DNA of 64,000 nt from Streptomyces filamentosus (GTDB lineage: Bacteria; Actinomycetota; Actinomycetes; Streptomycetales; Streptomycetaceae), in the NCBI RefSeq assembly GCF_014654895.1, contig NZ_BNBE01000001.1, forward strand, positions 2,232,001 to 2,296,000, read 5' to 3'. Positions within the stretch are counted from its first letter, which is position 1; every line of letters starts with the position of its first letter. A program made the translations under genes and the position numbers. Positions 1 to 8,799 of this stretch are shown here, in pieces. The notes below the pieces were generated by a model, which did no database searches, had not been told where the DNA came from, and saw only the letters and a program-made list of their open reading frames with translations.

Positions 1-1
1 G

Positions 2-2029
2 GGCGAGACCCCCGGCGGGGACGGCCCCTCCGACGAGGAGAAGGCCGACGAGGAGCTGCGGCCGCTCAAGCAGCGGCTGATCACCGCCGTCGCCCTCGCC
101 GTGCCCGTCATCGCCATGGCGATGGTCCCCGCGCTCCAGATCGAGTACTGGCAGTGGCTGAGCCTCACGCTCGCCGCGCCGGTCGTCGTCTACGCCGCCT
201 GGCCCTTCCACAAGGCCGCCTGGACCAACGCGAAGCACGGCGCGGCCACCATGGACACCCTGATCTCGGTCGGCACGATCGCCGCGTTCCTGTGGTCCCT
301 GTGGGCGCTGTTCTTCGGCACCGCCGGCACGCCGGGCATGACCCACCCCTTCGAGTTCACCATCGCCCGCACCGACGGCGCCGGGAACATCTACCTGGAG
401 GCCGCCGCCGGCGTCACCGCCTTCATCCTGGCGGGCCGCTACTTCGAGGCCCGCTCGAAGCGGAAGGCCGGCGCCGCGCTCAAGGCGCTGATGCAGCTGG
501 GCGCCAAGGAAGTCACCGTCATCAGGAACGGGCGCGAGACCACCGTGCCCACCTCCGAGCTCCAGGTCGGCGACCGCTTCCTGGTCCGCCCCGGCGAGAA
601 GATCGCCACCGACGGCACCGTCGTCGAGGGCTCCTCCGCCGTGGACGCCTCCATGCTCACCGGCGAGTCCGTGCCCGTCGAGGTCTCCGCCGGCGACTCC
701 GTCACCGGCGCCACCCTGAACGCCGGCGGCCGCCTGGTCGTCGAGGCCACCCGCGTCGGCGCCGACACCCAGCTCGCCCGGATGGCCAAGCTCGTCGAGG
801 ACGCGCAGAACGGCAAGGCCGCCGCCCAGCGCCTCGCCGACAGGATCTCGGCCGTCTTCGTGCCGATCGTCATCGCGCTCTCGCTCGGCACCCTCGGCTT
901 CTGGCTCGGCACCGGCCAGGGCCTGACCGCCGCCTTCACCGCCGCCGTCGCCGTCCTGATCATCGCCTGCCCCTGCGCCCTGGGCCTGGCCACCCCGACC
1001 GCCCTCATGGTCGGCACCGGCCGCGGCGCGCAGCTCGGCATCCTGATCAAGGGACCGGAGGTCCTGGAGACCACCCGCAAGGTCGACACCATCGTCCTGG
1101 ACAAGACCGGCACCGTCACCACCGGCCGGATGACCCTCATCAAGGTCCACACCGCCGCCGGTACGGACGAGACCGACGTCCTGCGCCTCGCCGGCGCCCT
1201 GGAGCACTCCTCCGAGCACCCGATCGCCCAGGCCGTCGCCACCGGCGCCGCCGCGAAGGCCGGCACCCTGCCCACCCCCGAGGACTTCGCCAACATCCCC
1301 GGCCTCGGCGTCCAGGGCGTCGTCGAGGGACACGCCGTCCTCGTCGGCCGCGAGAAGCTGCTGGAGGAGTGGGCGATGGAACTGCCCGCGAGCCTCAGGG
1401 CCGCGAAGGAAGCGGCGGAGAAGGCCGGCAAGACGGCCATCGCGGTCGCCTGGGACGGGGAGGCCCGCGCGGTCCTGGAGGTCGCCGACGCGGTCAAGGA
1501 GACCAGCGCGGAGGCGATCCGCCGGCTCAAGGGCCTCGGGCTCACCCCGATCCTCCTGACCGGCGACAACAAGGCGGTCGCCGAGGCCGTCGCCGCCGAG
1601 GTCGGCATCGGCGAGGTCATCGCCGAGGTCATGCCGCAGGACAAGGTCGACGTCGTCAAGCGCCTCCAGGCCGAGGGCCGTTCGGTCGCCATGGTCGGCG
1701 ACGGCGTCAACGACGCCGCCGCGCTCGCCCAGGCCGACCTCGGCCTGGCCATGGGCACCGGCACCGATGCCGCCATCGAGGCCGGCGACCTCACCCTCGT
1801 ACGGGGCGACCTGCGGGCCGCGGCGGACGCCATCCGGCTCTCCCGCAGGACGCTCGGCACCATCCGCTCGAACCTCTTCTGGGCCTTCGCCTACAACGTG
1901 GCCGCCCTGCCGCTCGCAGCGGCCGGACTGCTCAACCCGATGATCGCGGGCGCCGCGATGGCCTTCTCCTCGGTCTTCGTCGTCGGCAACAGCCTGCGGC
2001 TGCGCGGCTTCCAGGCCGCGGATAAGTGA
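2..2029 (+). CDS. copA: Copper-translocating P1B-type ATPase CopA (5' truncated by window)
   Basis: Heavy-metal efflux ATPase that pumps Cu(I) out across the membrane. The reading frame is open from base 2, so the start and any N-terminal metal-binding (HMA) domain lie outside the window; 675 residues are visible. Visible motifs in order: TGES actuator loop (about bases 659-670), the transmembrane CPC copper motif followed by [10 protein letters not shown] (near base 968), phosphorylation motif DKTGT (near base 1100), the P1B-specific SEHP motif (about base 1210) and the hinge GDGVND (about base 1697). The C-terminal transmembrane pair is present and the protein ends normally. CPC in the membrane helix is typical of Cu+/Ag+ pumps rather than Zn/Cd pumps. 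The gene is followed 38 bp later by csoR, the usual actinobacterial copper-homeostasis arrangement. Confidence 0.95.
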   Translation, partial: GETPGGDGPSDEEKADEELRPLKQRLITAVALAVPVIAMAMVPALQIEYWQWLSLTLAAPVVVYAAWPFHKAAWTNAKHGAATMDTLISVGTIAAFLWSLWALFFGTAGTPGMTHPFEFTIARTDGAGNIYLEAAAGVTAFILAGRYFEARSKRKAGAALKALMQLGAKEVTVIRNGRETTVPTSELQVGDRFLVRPGEKIATDGTVVEGSSAVDASMLTGESVPVEVSAGDSVTGATLNAGGRLVVEATRVGADTQLARMAKLVEDAQNGKAAAQRLADRISAVFVPIVIALSLGTLGFWLGTGQGLTAAFTAAVAVLIIACPCALGLATPTALMVGTGRGAQLGILIKGPEVLETTRKVDTIVLDKTGTVTTGRMTLIKVHTAAGTDETDVLRLAGALEHSSEHPIAQAVATGAAAKAGTLPTPEDFANIPGLGVQGVVEGHAVLVGREKLLEEWAMELPASLRAAKEAAEKAGKTAIAVAWDGEARAVLEVADAVKETSAEAIRRLKGLGLTPILLTGDNKAVAEAVAAEVGIGEVIAEVMPQDKVDVVKRLQAEGRSVAMVGDGVNDAAALAQADLGLAMGTGTDAAIEAGDLTLVRGDLRAAADAIRLSRRTLGTIRSNLFWAFAYNVAALPLAAAGLLNPMIAGAAMAFSSVFVVGNSLRLRGFQAADK

Positions 2030-2067
2030 CCCCCTCCCCTTCTCCACTGATGTGACGGGAGCCCGCC

Positions 2068-2349
2068 GTGGCCGGTTACGTACAGCACAAGGAAGACATC
2101 ATCAGAAGGCTCCGGCGGATCGAGGGACAGGTCCGGGGGGTGCAGCGGATGGTCGACGAGGACGTCTACTGCATCGACGTCCTGACCCAGGTCTCGGCCA
2201 TCAACGCCGCCCTCCAGTCCACCGCGGTGGCCCTCCTGGACGAGCACCTCAGCTGCTGCGTCACGGAGGCGATCGCCGCCGGCGGGGACCAGGCGAAGGT
2301 GAAGGTCGGCGAGGCGTCGAAGGCGATCGCCCGGCTGATCAGGACCTGA
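2068..2349 (+). CDS. csoR: CsoR-type copper-sensing repressor (DUF156 family)
   Basis: A 93-residue all-helical metal-responsive repressor that should leave DNA when it binds Cu(I), derepressing copper efflux genes. The GTG start is preceded by a GGGA element; the protein has the family length. The diagnostic copper ligands are visible: Cys35 (in VYCID), His60 and Cys64 (in EHLSCC), i.e. the C-H-C pattern of CsoR. An extra cysteine at 63 sits next to the ligand. It is probably cotranscribed with copA (38 bp gap). Three operator-like sites elsewhere in this window (2511-2529, 46441-46457, 46477-46493) fit the G-tract operators of this family, so it may control more than copA. Paralogous DUF156 sensors (CstR, RcnR, FrmR) differ in ligand pattern, so CsoR is the favoured call. 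Confidence 0.92.
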   Translation: MAGYVQHKEDIIRRLRRIEGQVRGVQRMVDEDVYCIDVLTQVSAINAALQSTAVALLDEHLSCCVTEAIAAGGDQAKVKVGEASKAIARLIRT

Positions 2350-2427
2350 GCCGGATCCGTACCGGGCCCGGGCCGGACCCGTTCCGGACCCGTACAGGTT
2401 CCGGCACGGACCTGACGGAGTACGCCA

Positions 2428-2475
2428 CCGCCCCCGTGCGGGGGCCCGCGGAAGCGGGTCGCCGCACGGGGGCGG
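2428..2475 (+). terminator. Intrinsic terminator after csoR
   Basis: A perfect 13-bp inverted repeat: left arm 2428-2440 (CCGCCCCCGTGCG) and right arm 2463-2475, followed within five bases by a T run (CTTTTCC, 2480-2486). It closes the copA-csoR transcript and separates it from the BlaI/M56 pair. Confidence 0.85.
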
Positions 2476-2510
2476 CGGGCTTTTCCGGGAGGGGCGCGAA
2501 CCCGGCATTT

Positions 2511-2529
2511 TACCCCTGGGGGGTATACC
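2511..2529. promoter_or_regulatory. CsoR-like operator upstream of blaI/M56 pair
   Basis: The site TACCCCTGGGGGGTATACC has the TACCC-NN-GGGGGGTA architecture of CsoR/DUF156 operators. It lies about 50 bp before the blaI-like start and just upstream of a plausible -10 element TACGAT at 2550-2555. The same core is found twice at 46.44-46.49 kb. Assignment to the csoR product of this window is an inference from motif and proximity. Confidence 0.6.
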
Positions 2530-2578
2530 TCGGGCTGGTGTGCGACCCCTACGATGACAGCGCCCGCAAGGGGAGGGG

Positions 2579-2986
2579 ATGCACGTGCGCCGGCTGGGAG
2601 AGCTGGAGGCCGAGATCATGGACCGGCTGTGGGCCTGGCAGCGGCCCGCCACCGTCCGCGAGCTCGTCGACGACATCAACCGCGACCGCCGGGTCGCCTA
2701 CACCACCGTCATGACGGTGGCCGACATCCTGCACCGCAAGGGCTGGCTCCGCCGCGAGAAGGCGGGCCGGGCCTGGCTGTACGAGCCTGTCCGCAGCCGC
2801 GAGGAGTACACCGCCGGCCTGATGCGCGACGCCCTCGGCGACAGCCGCGACCGCCCCGCCGCCCTCCTCCGCTTCGTCGAGGCCATCTCCGACGAGGACG
2901 TGGCCGCCCTCGACGCGGCCCTCCGCACCGCCCGCGGCGAACCCGGGGGACCGCGGGAGACGGCCTCCCGGGGAGGCGCGGCATGA
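2579..2986 (+). CDS. BlaI/MecI/CopY-family transcriptional repressor
   Basis: A 135-residue winged-helix repressor. The N-terminus (LGELEAEIMDRLWAW) and the core (YTTVMTVADILHRKGWL) match the DNA-binding domain of the BlaI/MecI/CopY family; the rest is a short dimerisation region. The ATG start follows a strong AGGGGAGGGG ribosome site. Its stop overlaps the start of the next gene (ATGA), which encodes an M56 protease: the classic BlaI-BlaR1-like pair in which the protease inactivates the repressor on signal. The gene sits behind csoR with a CsoR-like operator in front, so the pair may take part in copper or envelope stress. No beta-lactamase gene is adjacent. The target genes cannot be told from the sequence. 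Confidence 0.88.
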   Translation: MHVRRLGELEAEIMDRLWAWQRPATVRELVDDINRDRRVAYTTVMTVADILHRKGWLRREKAGRAWLYEPVRSREEYTAGLMRDALGDSRDRPAALLRFVEAISDEDVAALDAALRTARGEPGGPRETASRGGAA

Positions 2987-3894
2987 ACCACCACGCCCTC
3001 GTGCCGCTCGGCCTCGGACTGGTCTCCGGGTGCGTGGTGCCGTGGCTGCTGGTCCGGGCCCGGTGGACGCAGCAGGTGCCCCGGCTCGCGCTCGCCGTCT
3101 GGGCCGCCTGCGGGGCGGTCTTCGCCGTGGCGAGCGCCCTGCTGCCCGCCCAGCTCGTGCTGCCGAACGAGGCGAGCCACCGGCTCGCCGACATGGTGCT
3201 GGCCCTCCGCCTCCCCTCCCCCGGGCAGCTCCTCGCCCTGCGCGGGCGGGAGCTGGCCGCGCTCGCCGTGGCCGCCGCCGTCCTCGCCGTACCGGCCGCC
3301 GCCTTCGCCCGCGGACTGCTGCGGGCCCGCCGGGCGCGGCGCGCGCACGGGGCCGTGCTGCGCCTGATCGGGCGGTACGACCCCGAGCTGCGGGCCGTCG
3401 TCCTCGACCACGAGCGGCCCGCCGTCTACTGCCTGCCGGGCCGCAGCCGCCGGGTCGTCGTCTCCTCCGGGGCCGTCGACGCCCTCACCCCCGCCCAGCT
3501 GGCCGCCGCCCTCGCCCACGAGCGGGCGCACATCGCGGGCCGGCACCATCTGCTCGTCGCCGCCGCCGAGGCGTTCGGCGCGGTCTTCCGGCGGCTGCCG
3601 CTCGCCCGGCACGGCTCGGCGGCGGTCCCGCTGCTCCTGGAGATGGCCGCCGACGACCGGGCGCTGCGCCGCTGCACCCGGGACGCGCTCGCCACCGCGC
3701 TCTACGCCCTCGCGGCGGGCCGCGCGCCCCGCTCCGCCTTCGCCGCCGGCGGGCCCTCCGCCGCGCTCCGGATGCGCCGGATCCTCACCCCGCACAGCGC
3801 CGGACATCCCGTGCTCCGGGGCCTGCTGACGATCGGCGCGGGGGCCGGCGCGATGGCTCCGCTCGTCATCGCCTGTTGTTCCTTCCCGGCCTAA
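2983..3894 (+). CDS. M56-family membrane zinc metalloprotease (BlaR1-like)
   Basis: A 303-residue membrane protein whose ATG overlaps the blaI-like stop (ATGA), so the two are translationally coupled. Hydrophobic segments lie at about residues 4-24, 33-53, 87-107 and 280-300. The zinc-protease motif HERAH (HExxH) is at residues 179-183 on the cytoplasmic loop, the arrangement of BlaR1/MecR1 peptidase domains. The extracellular penicillin-binding sensor domain of true BlaR1 is absent, as in most actinobacterial M56 proteins, so the signal sensed is unknown. The likely role is cleavage of the partner repressor. The substrate is inferred from gene pairing only. Confidence 0.87.
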   Translation: MNHHALVPLGLGLVSGCVVPWLLVRARWTQQVPRLALAVWAACGAVFAVASALLPAQLVLPNEASHRLADMVLALRLPSPGQLLALRGRELAALAVAAAVLAVPAAAFARGLLRARRARRAHGAVLRLIGRYDPELRAVVLDHERPAVYCLPGRSRRVVVSSGAVDALTPAQLAAALAHERAHIAGRHHLLVAAAEAFGAVFRRLPLARHGSAAVPLLLEMAADDRALRRCTRDALATALYALAAGRAPRSAFAAGGPSAALRMRRILTPHSAGHPVLRGLLTIGAGAGAMAPLVIACCSFPA

Positions 3895-4022
3895 TGGGCC
3901 GGACCAACACGCCTATTTACTAAGTGAATTCGTAGATTTCGCAACGGTCACGCGGTGCGGGACCGGTCGCTATTGTGGGTACGTTGGGGCTCCGGCTCGA
4001 CACGGCGAAGGGTACAGATCCG

Positions 4023-4502
4023 ATGCAGCTCGCTGGCGTCCGTACGGCAGCGGCCGGCGACGCGACGACGATATCCCGGCTGCTCGCCGACGTGATCCGC
4101 GGCAGCTATGCGGGAATGCTGGAGGAAATCCCGCTGCGCCGGCTGGTGTCCGCACAATGCGCACTGCCCCGGATACGCGCGGAAATTGAAATTCCGGGAG
4201 GCGCGCCCGGCTGGCTCGGCTGGCTGGTCGCGGAGGACGGTGCGGGACGGCTCGTCGGCGCCGCCGCCTGCGGGGTCCCGGTGCCGGGCGAGGGCGAGCT
4301 GTACGCGCTGGCGGTCGAGGAGGGCGCGCGCCGGCGGGGGGTCGGCACGGCCCTGCTGGCGGCGGCGACGGACCGGAGCCGGGGGTACGAGGCCCGCGAG
4401 CAGCGGGTGCAGCTGCCGGTGGAGGCGGACCCGGCGCTGCCGTTCTACCGGGAGCGGGGCTTCACCGCCCTGGGCCCGAAGCGCTGGAGCCGCACGGTCT
4501 GA
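4023..4502 (+). CDS. GNAT-family N-acetyltransferase
   Basis: A 159-residue acetyl-CoA-dependent acetyltransferase of unknown substrate. The GNAT core is visible: strand LYALAVEEGARRRGVGTALL carries the acetyl-CoA loop (R/Q-x-x-G-x-G/A, here RRRGVG), and the end has the LPFYRERGF helix-strand typical of the fold. ATG 4023 is preferred over an upstream in-frame GTG at 3975 because an AAGGG ribosome site lies 10 bp before it and the 3975 codon lies inside a -10-like TATTGT. Upstream, 3895-4022 is unusually AT-rich for this genome and contains the 11-mer ATTCGTAGATT, also found in the promoter at 43.54 kb. No operon partner is obvious. Confidence 0.8.
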   Translation: MQLAGVRTAAAGDATTISRLLADVIRGSYAGMLEEIPLRRLVSAQCALPRIRAEIEIPGGAPGWLGWLVAEDGAGRLVGAAACGVPVPGEGELYALAVEEGARRRGVGTALLAAATDRSRGYEAREQRVQLPVEADPALPFYRERGFTALGPKRWSRTV

Positions 4503-4769
4503 CCCGGCCGGCCCCGTGCCCGTACCCGCACGGGCCCCCGCCGCGGGCCCGCACCCGCCCGGTGGCCGTGCCCGCCGTACGGGCTCCCGCACCGCCCCCG
4601 TCCTCGTACGCGCGTCCGTGGCAGATCCACGCCATCGCGTGTTCACGCAGCCCGATCCGGTGGATCGGGGCTCGCTCCCCAGGTCAGGATGGTCGCAGCG
4701 GCGCGGTCCCGGCGGCACGGGAACCCCGCCCCCGGACGGCATGGACCGCGCGAGCCCCTGGAGGAGCGG

Positions 4770-5663
4770 ATGCACACCCCGAGCGGCACTTCCCTGCCCG
4801 CCGTGCCCGCAGCGCTCGCGCCGGTCCTGCCGTCCCGGTACGACCGGGAGCCGCTGCCGGCCCCCGGGGCCGGGGTGCGGATCACCCCCGACGCCCTGCC
4901 CGGCCTGGAGTTCGTCTCCGCCGTGGACGAGGGCTCCGTCTGGCTGCACGACGCCCTGCTCGGCCCGCACAGCGCGGACATCGTCCGCTACCTGGGCCTC
5001 GCCCGCTCCACCGGCGGACCCGTCCTGGACCTCGGCTCCGGCGCGGGGCGGCTCGCCGTCCCCTTCGCCCGGCACGGCTTCGCCGTGAAGGCCGTCGACC
5101 GGGACGCCTCGGCACTGGAGCGCCTCGACGCCTGGGCCCGCCGGATCGGCCCCCACGTGGCCGGTCTGGTCGGCACCCAGCGAGCGGAGCTGGACGACCT
5201 GCGGCTGGACGGGAGTTACCGGCTCGCGCTGCTGGCGGGCGCGATGGTCTCGGCCGTCCCGCCCGCCCGGCGCCCCGGGCTGCTGCGGGAGGTCGCGGGC
5301 CGCCTGGAGTCGGGCGGCGCGCTGGCCCTGGACTACACCGCGCACCTGCTGCCGGGGCTGATCGCAGAGCCGCGCCGGACCTGGGCCTTCCAGGTGCCGA
5401 GGTTCGACGGGATCGACGAGTGGGTGGTGGCCCGGCAGGTCTTCGACCTGGCGTCGATGAGCGAGCGGATCACCTACTGCACGGCGCGGACCGGGAAGGT
5501 CTCCTCGGAGCGGGCCGTGCTGACCACCGACAAGTGGATCGTCGACCAGGACCGGCTCGCGGCCGAACTGCACGCGGCGGGGCTGCGCGTGGAGGGCCGG
5601 CGGCGGCAGCGGATCGACGACCGCACGGAGTCGGTGCTGCTGGTCTGCCGCCCGGACGACTGA
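4770..5663 (+). CDS. Class I SAM-dependent methyltransferase
   Basis: A 297-residue methyltransferase of unknown substrate. The SAM-binding motif I (VLDLGSGAGRLAVPFARHG, about residues 85-103) and an acidic motif II (VKAVDRD) are clear, followed by a motif IV-like LRLALLAG stretch. ATG 4770 is chosen because a perfect GGAGG ribosome site (4760-4764) sits 5 bp before it; an upstream in-frame start at 4689 has no such site. The 267 bp between this gene and the acetyltransferase holds no gene. It stands alone between the acetyltransferase and a Fur-type regulator, so its context gives no pathway. Confidence 0.8.
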   Translation: MHTPSGTSLPAVPAALAPVLPSRYDREPLPAPGAGVRITPDALPGLEFVSAVDEGSVWLHDALLGPHSADIVRYLGLARSTGGPVLDLGSGAGRLAVPFARHGFAVKAVDRDASALERLDAWARRIGPHVAGLVGTQRAELDDLRLDGSYRLALLAGAMVSAVPPARRPGLLREVAGRLESGGALALDYTAHLLPGLIAEPRRTWAFQVPRFDGIDEWVVARQVFDLASMSERITYCTARTGKVSSERAVLTTDKWIVDQDRLAAELHAAGLRVEGRRRQRIDDRTESVLLVCRPDD

Positions 5664-5731
5664 GGGCCGGGGCGCGGGCGGAGGAGGGGCGGACGGCCGA
5701 CGGACGCCTGACGGCGTGGACGGGCAAGAGG

Positions 5732-5752
5732 TACGATGGCCACAAACGTTTG
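5732..5752 (+). promoter_or_regulatory. Promoter and palindromic operator of the Fur-family gene
   Basis: A -10-like TACGAT at 5732-5737 is followed by the perfect palindrome CAAACGTTTG at 5743-5752, which would cover the transcription start. The position suggests autoregulation by the downstream Fur-family protein. The palindrome also decides the start codon: it argues against an in-frame start at 5716, which would put the promoter inside the gene. Confidence 0.55.
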
Positions 5753-5778
5753 AGCCGACCAGGTGGCGGGCGGAGAAG

Positions 5779-6219
5779 ATGGCAGCCGTGGAAGAACTGA
5801 CCGGCCGCGAGGCGGTGATCCAGCGCCTGCGGGACGTGGGCCTGCGGGTCACCGGGCCGCGCCTGGAGGTCCTTTCGGTGCTCGCCGCCGGCGGCCACCT
5901 CGACGTGGAGGCGATCACCGCCGCCGCCCGCGAGCGCCTGGGCACCCTCACCAGCCAGGCCGTCTACGAGATGCTGCGGCACTTCCAGGAGACCGGCCTC
6001 GTCGGCAAGTTCGACCGGCCGGGGCTGCCCGCCGTCTTCGAGATCTCCGGCCCCCGCCACCAGCACGCCCTGTGCGTGCGGTGCGGCCGGGTGGAGAACG
6101 TGGACGCGCCCGTCCCCGTCCCGCCGCGCGGCAGCCTGCCCGGCTGGCGGACCGGCGACGCCGAACTGGTCTTCAAGGGGCTCTGCCCCGACTGCCGGGA
6201 GGCGGACCCCGCCTCCTGA
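5779..6219 (+). CDS. Fur-family (PerR/CatR-like) transcriptional regulator
   Basis: A 146-residue metal-dependent repressor. The winged helix (GLRVTGPRLEVLSVLAAGGHLDVEAI ... SQAVYEMLRHFQETGL) is followed by the Fur dimerisation domain with the ligand run PRHQHALCVRCG. Structural-zinc cysteine pairs CVRC and CPDC are both present. The YEMLRHF wording (instead of YRTLKLL) is shared with PerR/CatR peroxide sensors of actinomycetes, so an oxidative-stress role is likelier than iron uptake, but no catalase gene is next door. ATG 5779 is chosen because the promoter and palindrome lie at 5732-5752. Confidence 0.85.
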   Translation: MAAVEELTGREAVIQRLRDVGLRVTGPRLEVLSVLAAGGHLDVEAITAAARERLGTLTSQAVYEMLRHFQETGLVGKFDRPGLPAVFEISGPRHQHALCVRCGRVENVDAPVPVPPRGSLPGWRTGDAELVFKGLCPDCREADPAS

Positions 6220-6252
6220 AAGCGGCCCCGCCTCCCGCGAGGGCGCCCGGAA

Positions 6253-6268
6253 GCACGGGAACCCGTGC
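6253..6268. promoter_or_regulatory. 16-bp palindrome between the Fur gene and the first LuxR gene
   Basis: GCACGGG-AA-CCCGTGC is a perfect inverted repeat 34 bp after the Fur-family stop and about 80 bp before the LuxR start. It could be an operator of the LuxR gene or a weak terminator; there is no T run, which favours an operator. Confidence 0.4.
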
Positions 6269-6346
6269 GGCGCGTTCGAATCTGTGGCAGGGTCTGGCTG
6301 GGCGTTTCAACGGGATCCGCGCGATCCGAGGGGAGTCTGCTGCGTC

Positions 6347-7387
6347 GTGTCCAAGAACGCCGCCGGAGCGCGTACGGGAAGCGAACAGGCCCTGGCGCTC
6401 TACCAGGAGCTGCGCGGCACGCCCGGCGGTTCCTTCGACGACGCGGCCCGCCGCCTGCACCTCACCCCCGCCGAACGGGACGAGTGCCGCGCCGAGTTGA
6501 CCGCCCTCGGCCTGCTCGAACCCGCCGGGGACCGGACCTCCGCACCGGCCGCGGTCGCCCCCGACGTCGCCCTGCTGCGGCTGCTCCGGCACGAGCGCGA
6601 GCGCCTGGAGAACCGGCTCGCCGAGACCAGCCGCGCGCACACCACCCTGGAGACCCTGGCCGGCCCCTTCCTGCGGGCGGGCATGGAACCCGGCTCCGAG
6701 GTCGAGGTGGAGATCGTCGAGGACCGGGCCCGGATCCGCCGGGAGCTCGCCGACCTGACGGACACGGTCCGCTCCTCGGTCCACTCGATGCTCACCGGAT
6801 CGGTGCGCCGCGAGGAGATGCCCCGGGAGCTGGAGCGCGACCGCGAGCGGACCGCCCGCGGCGTCCGCGTCCAGGCCATGTACAGCCACCGGGTGGGCCA
6901 GGTGCCGGAGATGGCCCAGCACCTCGCCGAACGGGCCGCGCTCGGCGTGGAGGTGCGGCTGTCCGCCGTCGTCCCCATGAACATGGTCCTCGCCGACGAG
7001 AACTTCGCCCTCCTGCCGACCGATCCGCACGACCCCGGCTCGGCCGCGATCCTCGCCCGCGGCCCCGGCCTCGTCCGCTCCTACCGGGCCCTCTACGACT
7101 ACTGCTGGTACGCCGCCACCCCGTACGGCCACTTTGACCCCGGCGGCCACGGCGGCGACGGCCTGACCGAGCAGCAGCGCGCCGCCCTGCGGATGCTCGC
7201 CTCCGGCATCAAGGACGAGCAGGTCGCCCGCAACCTGGGCGTCTCGCTGCGCACCGTCAGCCGGCTCATCTCCGAGCTCATGCAGGAACTCGACGCCGCC
7301 AGCCGCTTCGAGGCCGGGGTGAAGGCCGCCCGGCTCGGCCTGCTCGACGGCGAACCCCACGAGCCGCACGAGCCCGCCTCCCCCTAG
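6347..7387 (+). CDS. LuxR-type HTH transcriptional regulator (paralogue 1)
   Basis: A 346-residue regulator. The N-terminal part resembles a TrmB-like winged helix (ALALYQELRGTPGGSFDDAARRLHLTPAERDECRAELTALGL), followed by a coiled-coil stretch (HERERLENRLAET) and a PLD-like/effector region. The C-terminus is a LuxR HTH: GLTEQQRAALRMLASGIKDEQVARNLGVSLRTVSR (about residues 268-305). There is no receiver domain, so it is not a classical response regulator. GTG 6347 is chosen because GAGGGGAG precedes it by about 10 bp. It is clearly paralogous to the next gene along its whole length, so the pair arose by tandem duplication. Target and ligand are unknown. Confidence 0.85.
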   Translation: MSKNAAGARTGSEQALALYQELRGTPGGSFDDAARRLHLTPAERDECRAELTALGLLEPAGDRTSAPAAVAPDVALLRLLRHERERLENRLAETSRAHTTLETLAGPFLRAGMEPGSEVEVEIVEDRARIRRELADLTDTVRSSVHSMLTGSVRREEMPRELERDRERTARGVRVQAMYSHRVGQVPEMAQHLAERAALGVEVRLSAVVPMNMVLADENFALLPTDPHDPGSAAILARGPGLVRSYRALYDYCWYAATPYGHFDPGGHGGDGLTEQQRAALRMLASGIKDEQVARNLGVSLRTVSRLISELMQELDAASRFEAGVKAARLGLLDGEPHEPHEPASP

Positions 7388-7549
7388 GCCCCCGGTCTCC
7401 CGTTCCCGCCCGGCCCCTCCCCAAGAAGCCCTTCCCGTACGGTCGTTCGCGGAGACCGTACGGCTCTCCGGCAGGGGCGGCATCCGGACGCGCCGCGTAG
7501 CCTGACGGTCCCGCACGGTGGTTCCACGACGACGAAGGGGAAACGAGCC

Positions 7550-8635
7550 ATGGCCGCGACCGACGACGCCACGGGCGGAGCGCCCGGCACCGGGCCGAAG
7601 GCATTCCCGGCCCCGCCTCCGGACGCCCGGCTCCTCTCCGTCTACCAGGAGTTACGCCGCCGGGGGGTGGCCGGATTCGCCGAGGTGTCGGCCGAACTCG
7701 GGCTCGCCGCCGAGGAGTACGAGCGATGTCGCGACGAACTGGTCTCCCTGGGGCTGATCGCCCCCACCACCGCGACCCACGCCGAGCGCGAGGCACTGCG
7801 CACCGGCGCCTGGCGGCCCGACCTCGACACGGTCGCCGCCATCGACCCGGAGATCGCGCTGCTGCGGCTCCTGGAGCGCGAGCGGGAACGGCTGCGCGAA
7901 CACCTGGCGGAGGCGGACCAGGCGTACAGCACGCTGGAGACGCTCGCCGGCACGGTCTTCCGCGCCTCGCCCCTGCGGGCCGGGGCCGACGTGGAGCAGC
8001 TGACGGACTACCGCCGCATCCAGCAGGTCCTGGAGGACATCACCGACGTCATCCAGTCCGACCTGGTCTCCATGCACCCGACCTCGCTGGTGCAGGAGGT
8101 CGCCGAGCGCGTGCTGAGCCGCGACCGGCGGCAGATCGAGAACGGGGTGCGGGTCCGCGCCGTCTACAGCCGGCACGCGGCGAGCCATCCCGAGGTCGCC
8201 GAGATGCTGACGCGCCGCGTGGAAGTGGGCGTGGAGGTGCGCCTGTCGCCGCACGTGCCCATGACGATGATCATCGCCGACCGGCAGTTCGCCATGGTGC
8301 CGATCCGCCCGGAGAACGCCGCCGAGGGCGCGATCCTGGTGCGCGGCCCGGCACTGGTCGGCTCCTATCTGGGCCTGTACGAGCACTGCTGGCACATGGC
8401 CGCCCCGTTCGGGCACGACGTGGGCGCCGACCGGGGCGGGGACGGGCTCTCGGAGCAGCAGCGGGCGGCGCTGCGGATGCTCGCCGACGGCATGAAGGAC
8501 GAGAAGATCGCCCGTACCCTCGGCGTCTCGCTGCGGACGGTCAGCCGGATGCTGTCCGAGCTGATGCAGGAGCTGGGCGCGCAGAGCCGGTTCGAGGCGG
8601 GGGTGCGGGCGGTCCGGCTGGGCTGGCTGGACTGA
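7550..8635 (+). CDS. LuxR-type HTH transcriptional regulator (paralogue 2)
   Basis: A 361-residue paralogue of the previous gene, sharing the TrmB-like N-terminus, the LLERERERLREHL coiled coil, the GVEVRLSPHVPM effector core and the C-terminal LuxR HTH (EQQRAALRMLADGMKDEKIARTLGVSLRTVSRML). A gap of 162 bp separates the two, so they may have separate promoters; an AAGGGGAAA ribosome site precedes ATG 7550. It converges on a small secreted-peptide gene across a bidirectional terminator. In Streptomyces, receiver-less LuxR regulators are often linked to development or specialised metabolism, but no target can be named here. Confidence 0.85.
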   Translation: MAATDDATGGAPGTGPKAFPAPPPDARLLSVYQELRRRGVAGFAEVSAELGLAAEEYERCRDELVSLGLIAPTTATHAEREALRTGAWRPDLDTVAAIDPEIALLRLLERERERLREHLAEADQAYSTLETLAGTVFRASPLRAGADVEQLTDYRRIQQVLEDITDVIQSDLVSMHPTSLVQEVAERVLSRDRRQIENGVRVRAVYSRHAASHPEVAEMLTRRVEVGVEVRLSPHVPMTMIIADRQFAMVPIRPENAAEGAILVRGPALVGSYLGLYEHCWHMAAPFGHDVGADRGGDGLSEQQRAALRMLADGMKDEKIARTLGVSLRTVSRMLSELMQELGAQSRFEAGVRAVRLGWLD

Positions 8636-8716
8636 GCCGCCCCGCGCGCGGGTGGCACGTGCCACGGGAACGGGCCGGCGGGAATTCCCGGCATGAATTC
8701 GCCGGGGGAAAGCGAA

Positions 8717-8752
8717 GAAGCCCCGTGATTCCGGAGGGAATCGCGGGGCTTC
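8717..8752. terminator. Bidirectional terminator between luxR paralogue 2 and the small peptide gene
   Basis: A 16-bp stem with a single G-T wobble: GAAGCCCCGTGATTCC (8717-8732) pairs with 8737-8752, loop GGAG. It lies between two convergent genes and can serve both. Confidence 0.8.
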
Positions 8753-8799
8753 TCGCGGCAGGTTCGGCGCGGGCGGCCGGGGCCCGGGGTGCCGGAGGG

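Noticed and set aside
154..2025. A long Arg/His-rich plus-strand frame inside copA.
   Set aside because: Out-of-frame shadow of copA with no family features.
2579..3894. Reading the BlaI/M56 pair as a beta-lactam resistance system.
   Set aside because: The M56 protein has no penicillin-binding sensor domain and no beta-lactamase gene is adjacent; the serine hydrolase at 19 kb is not linked.
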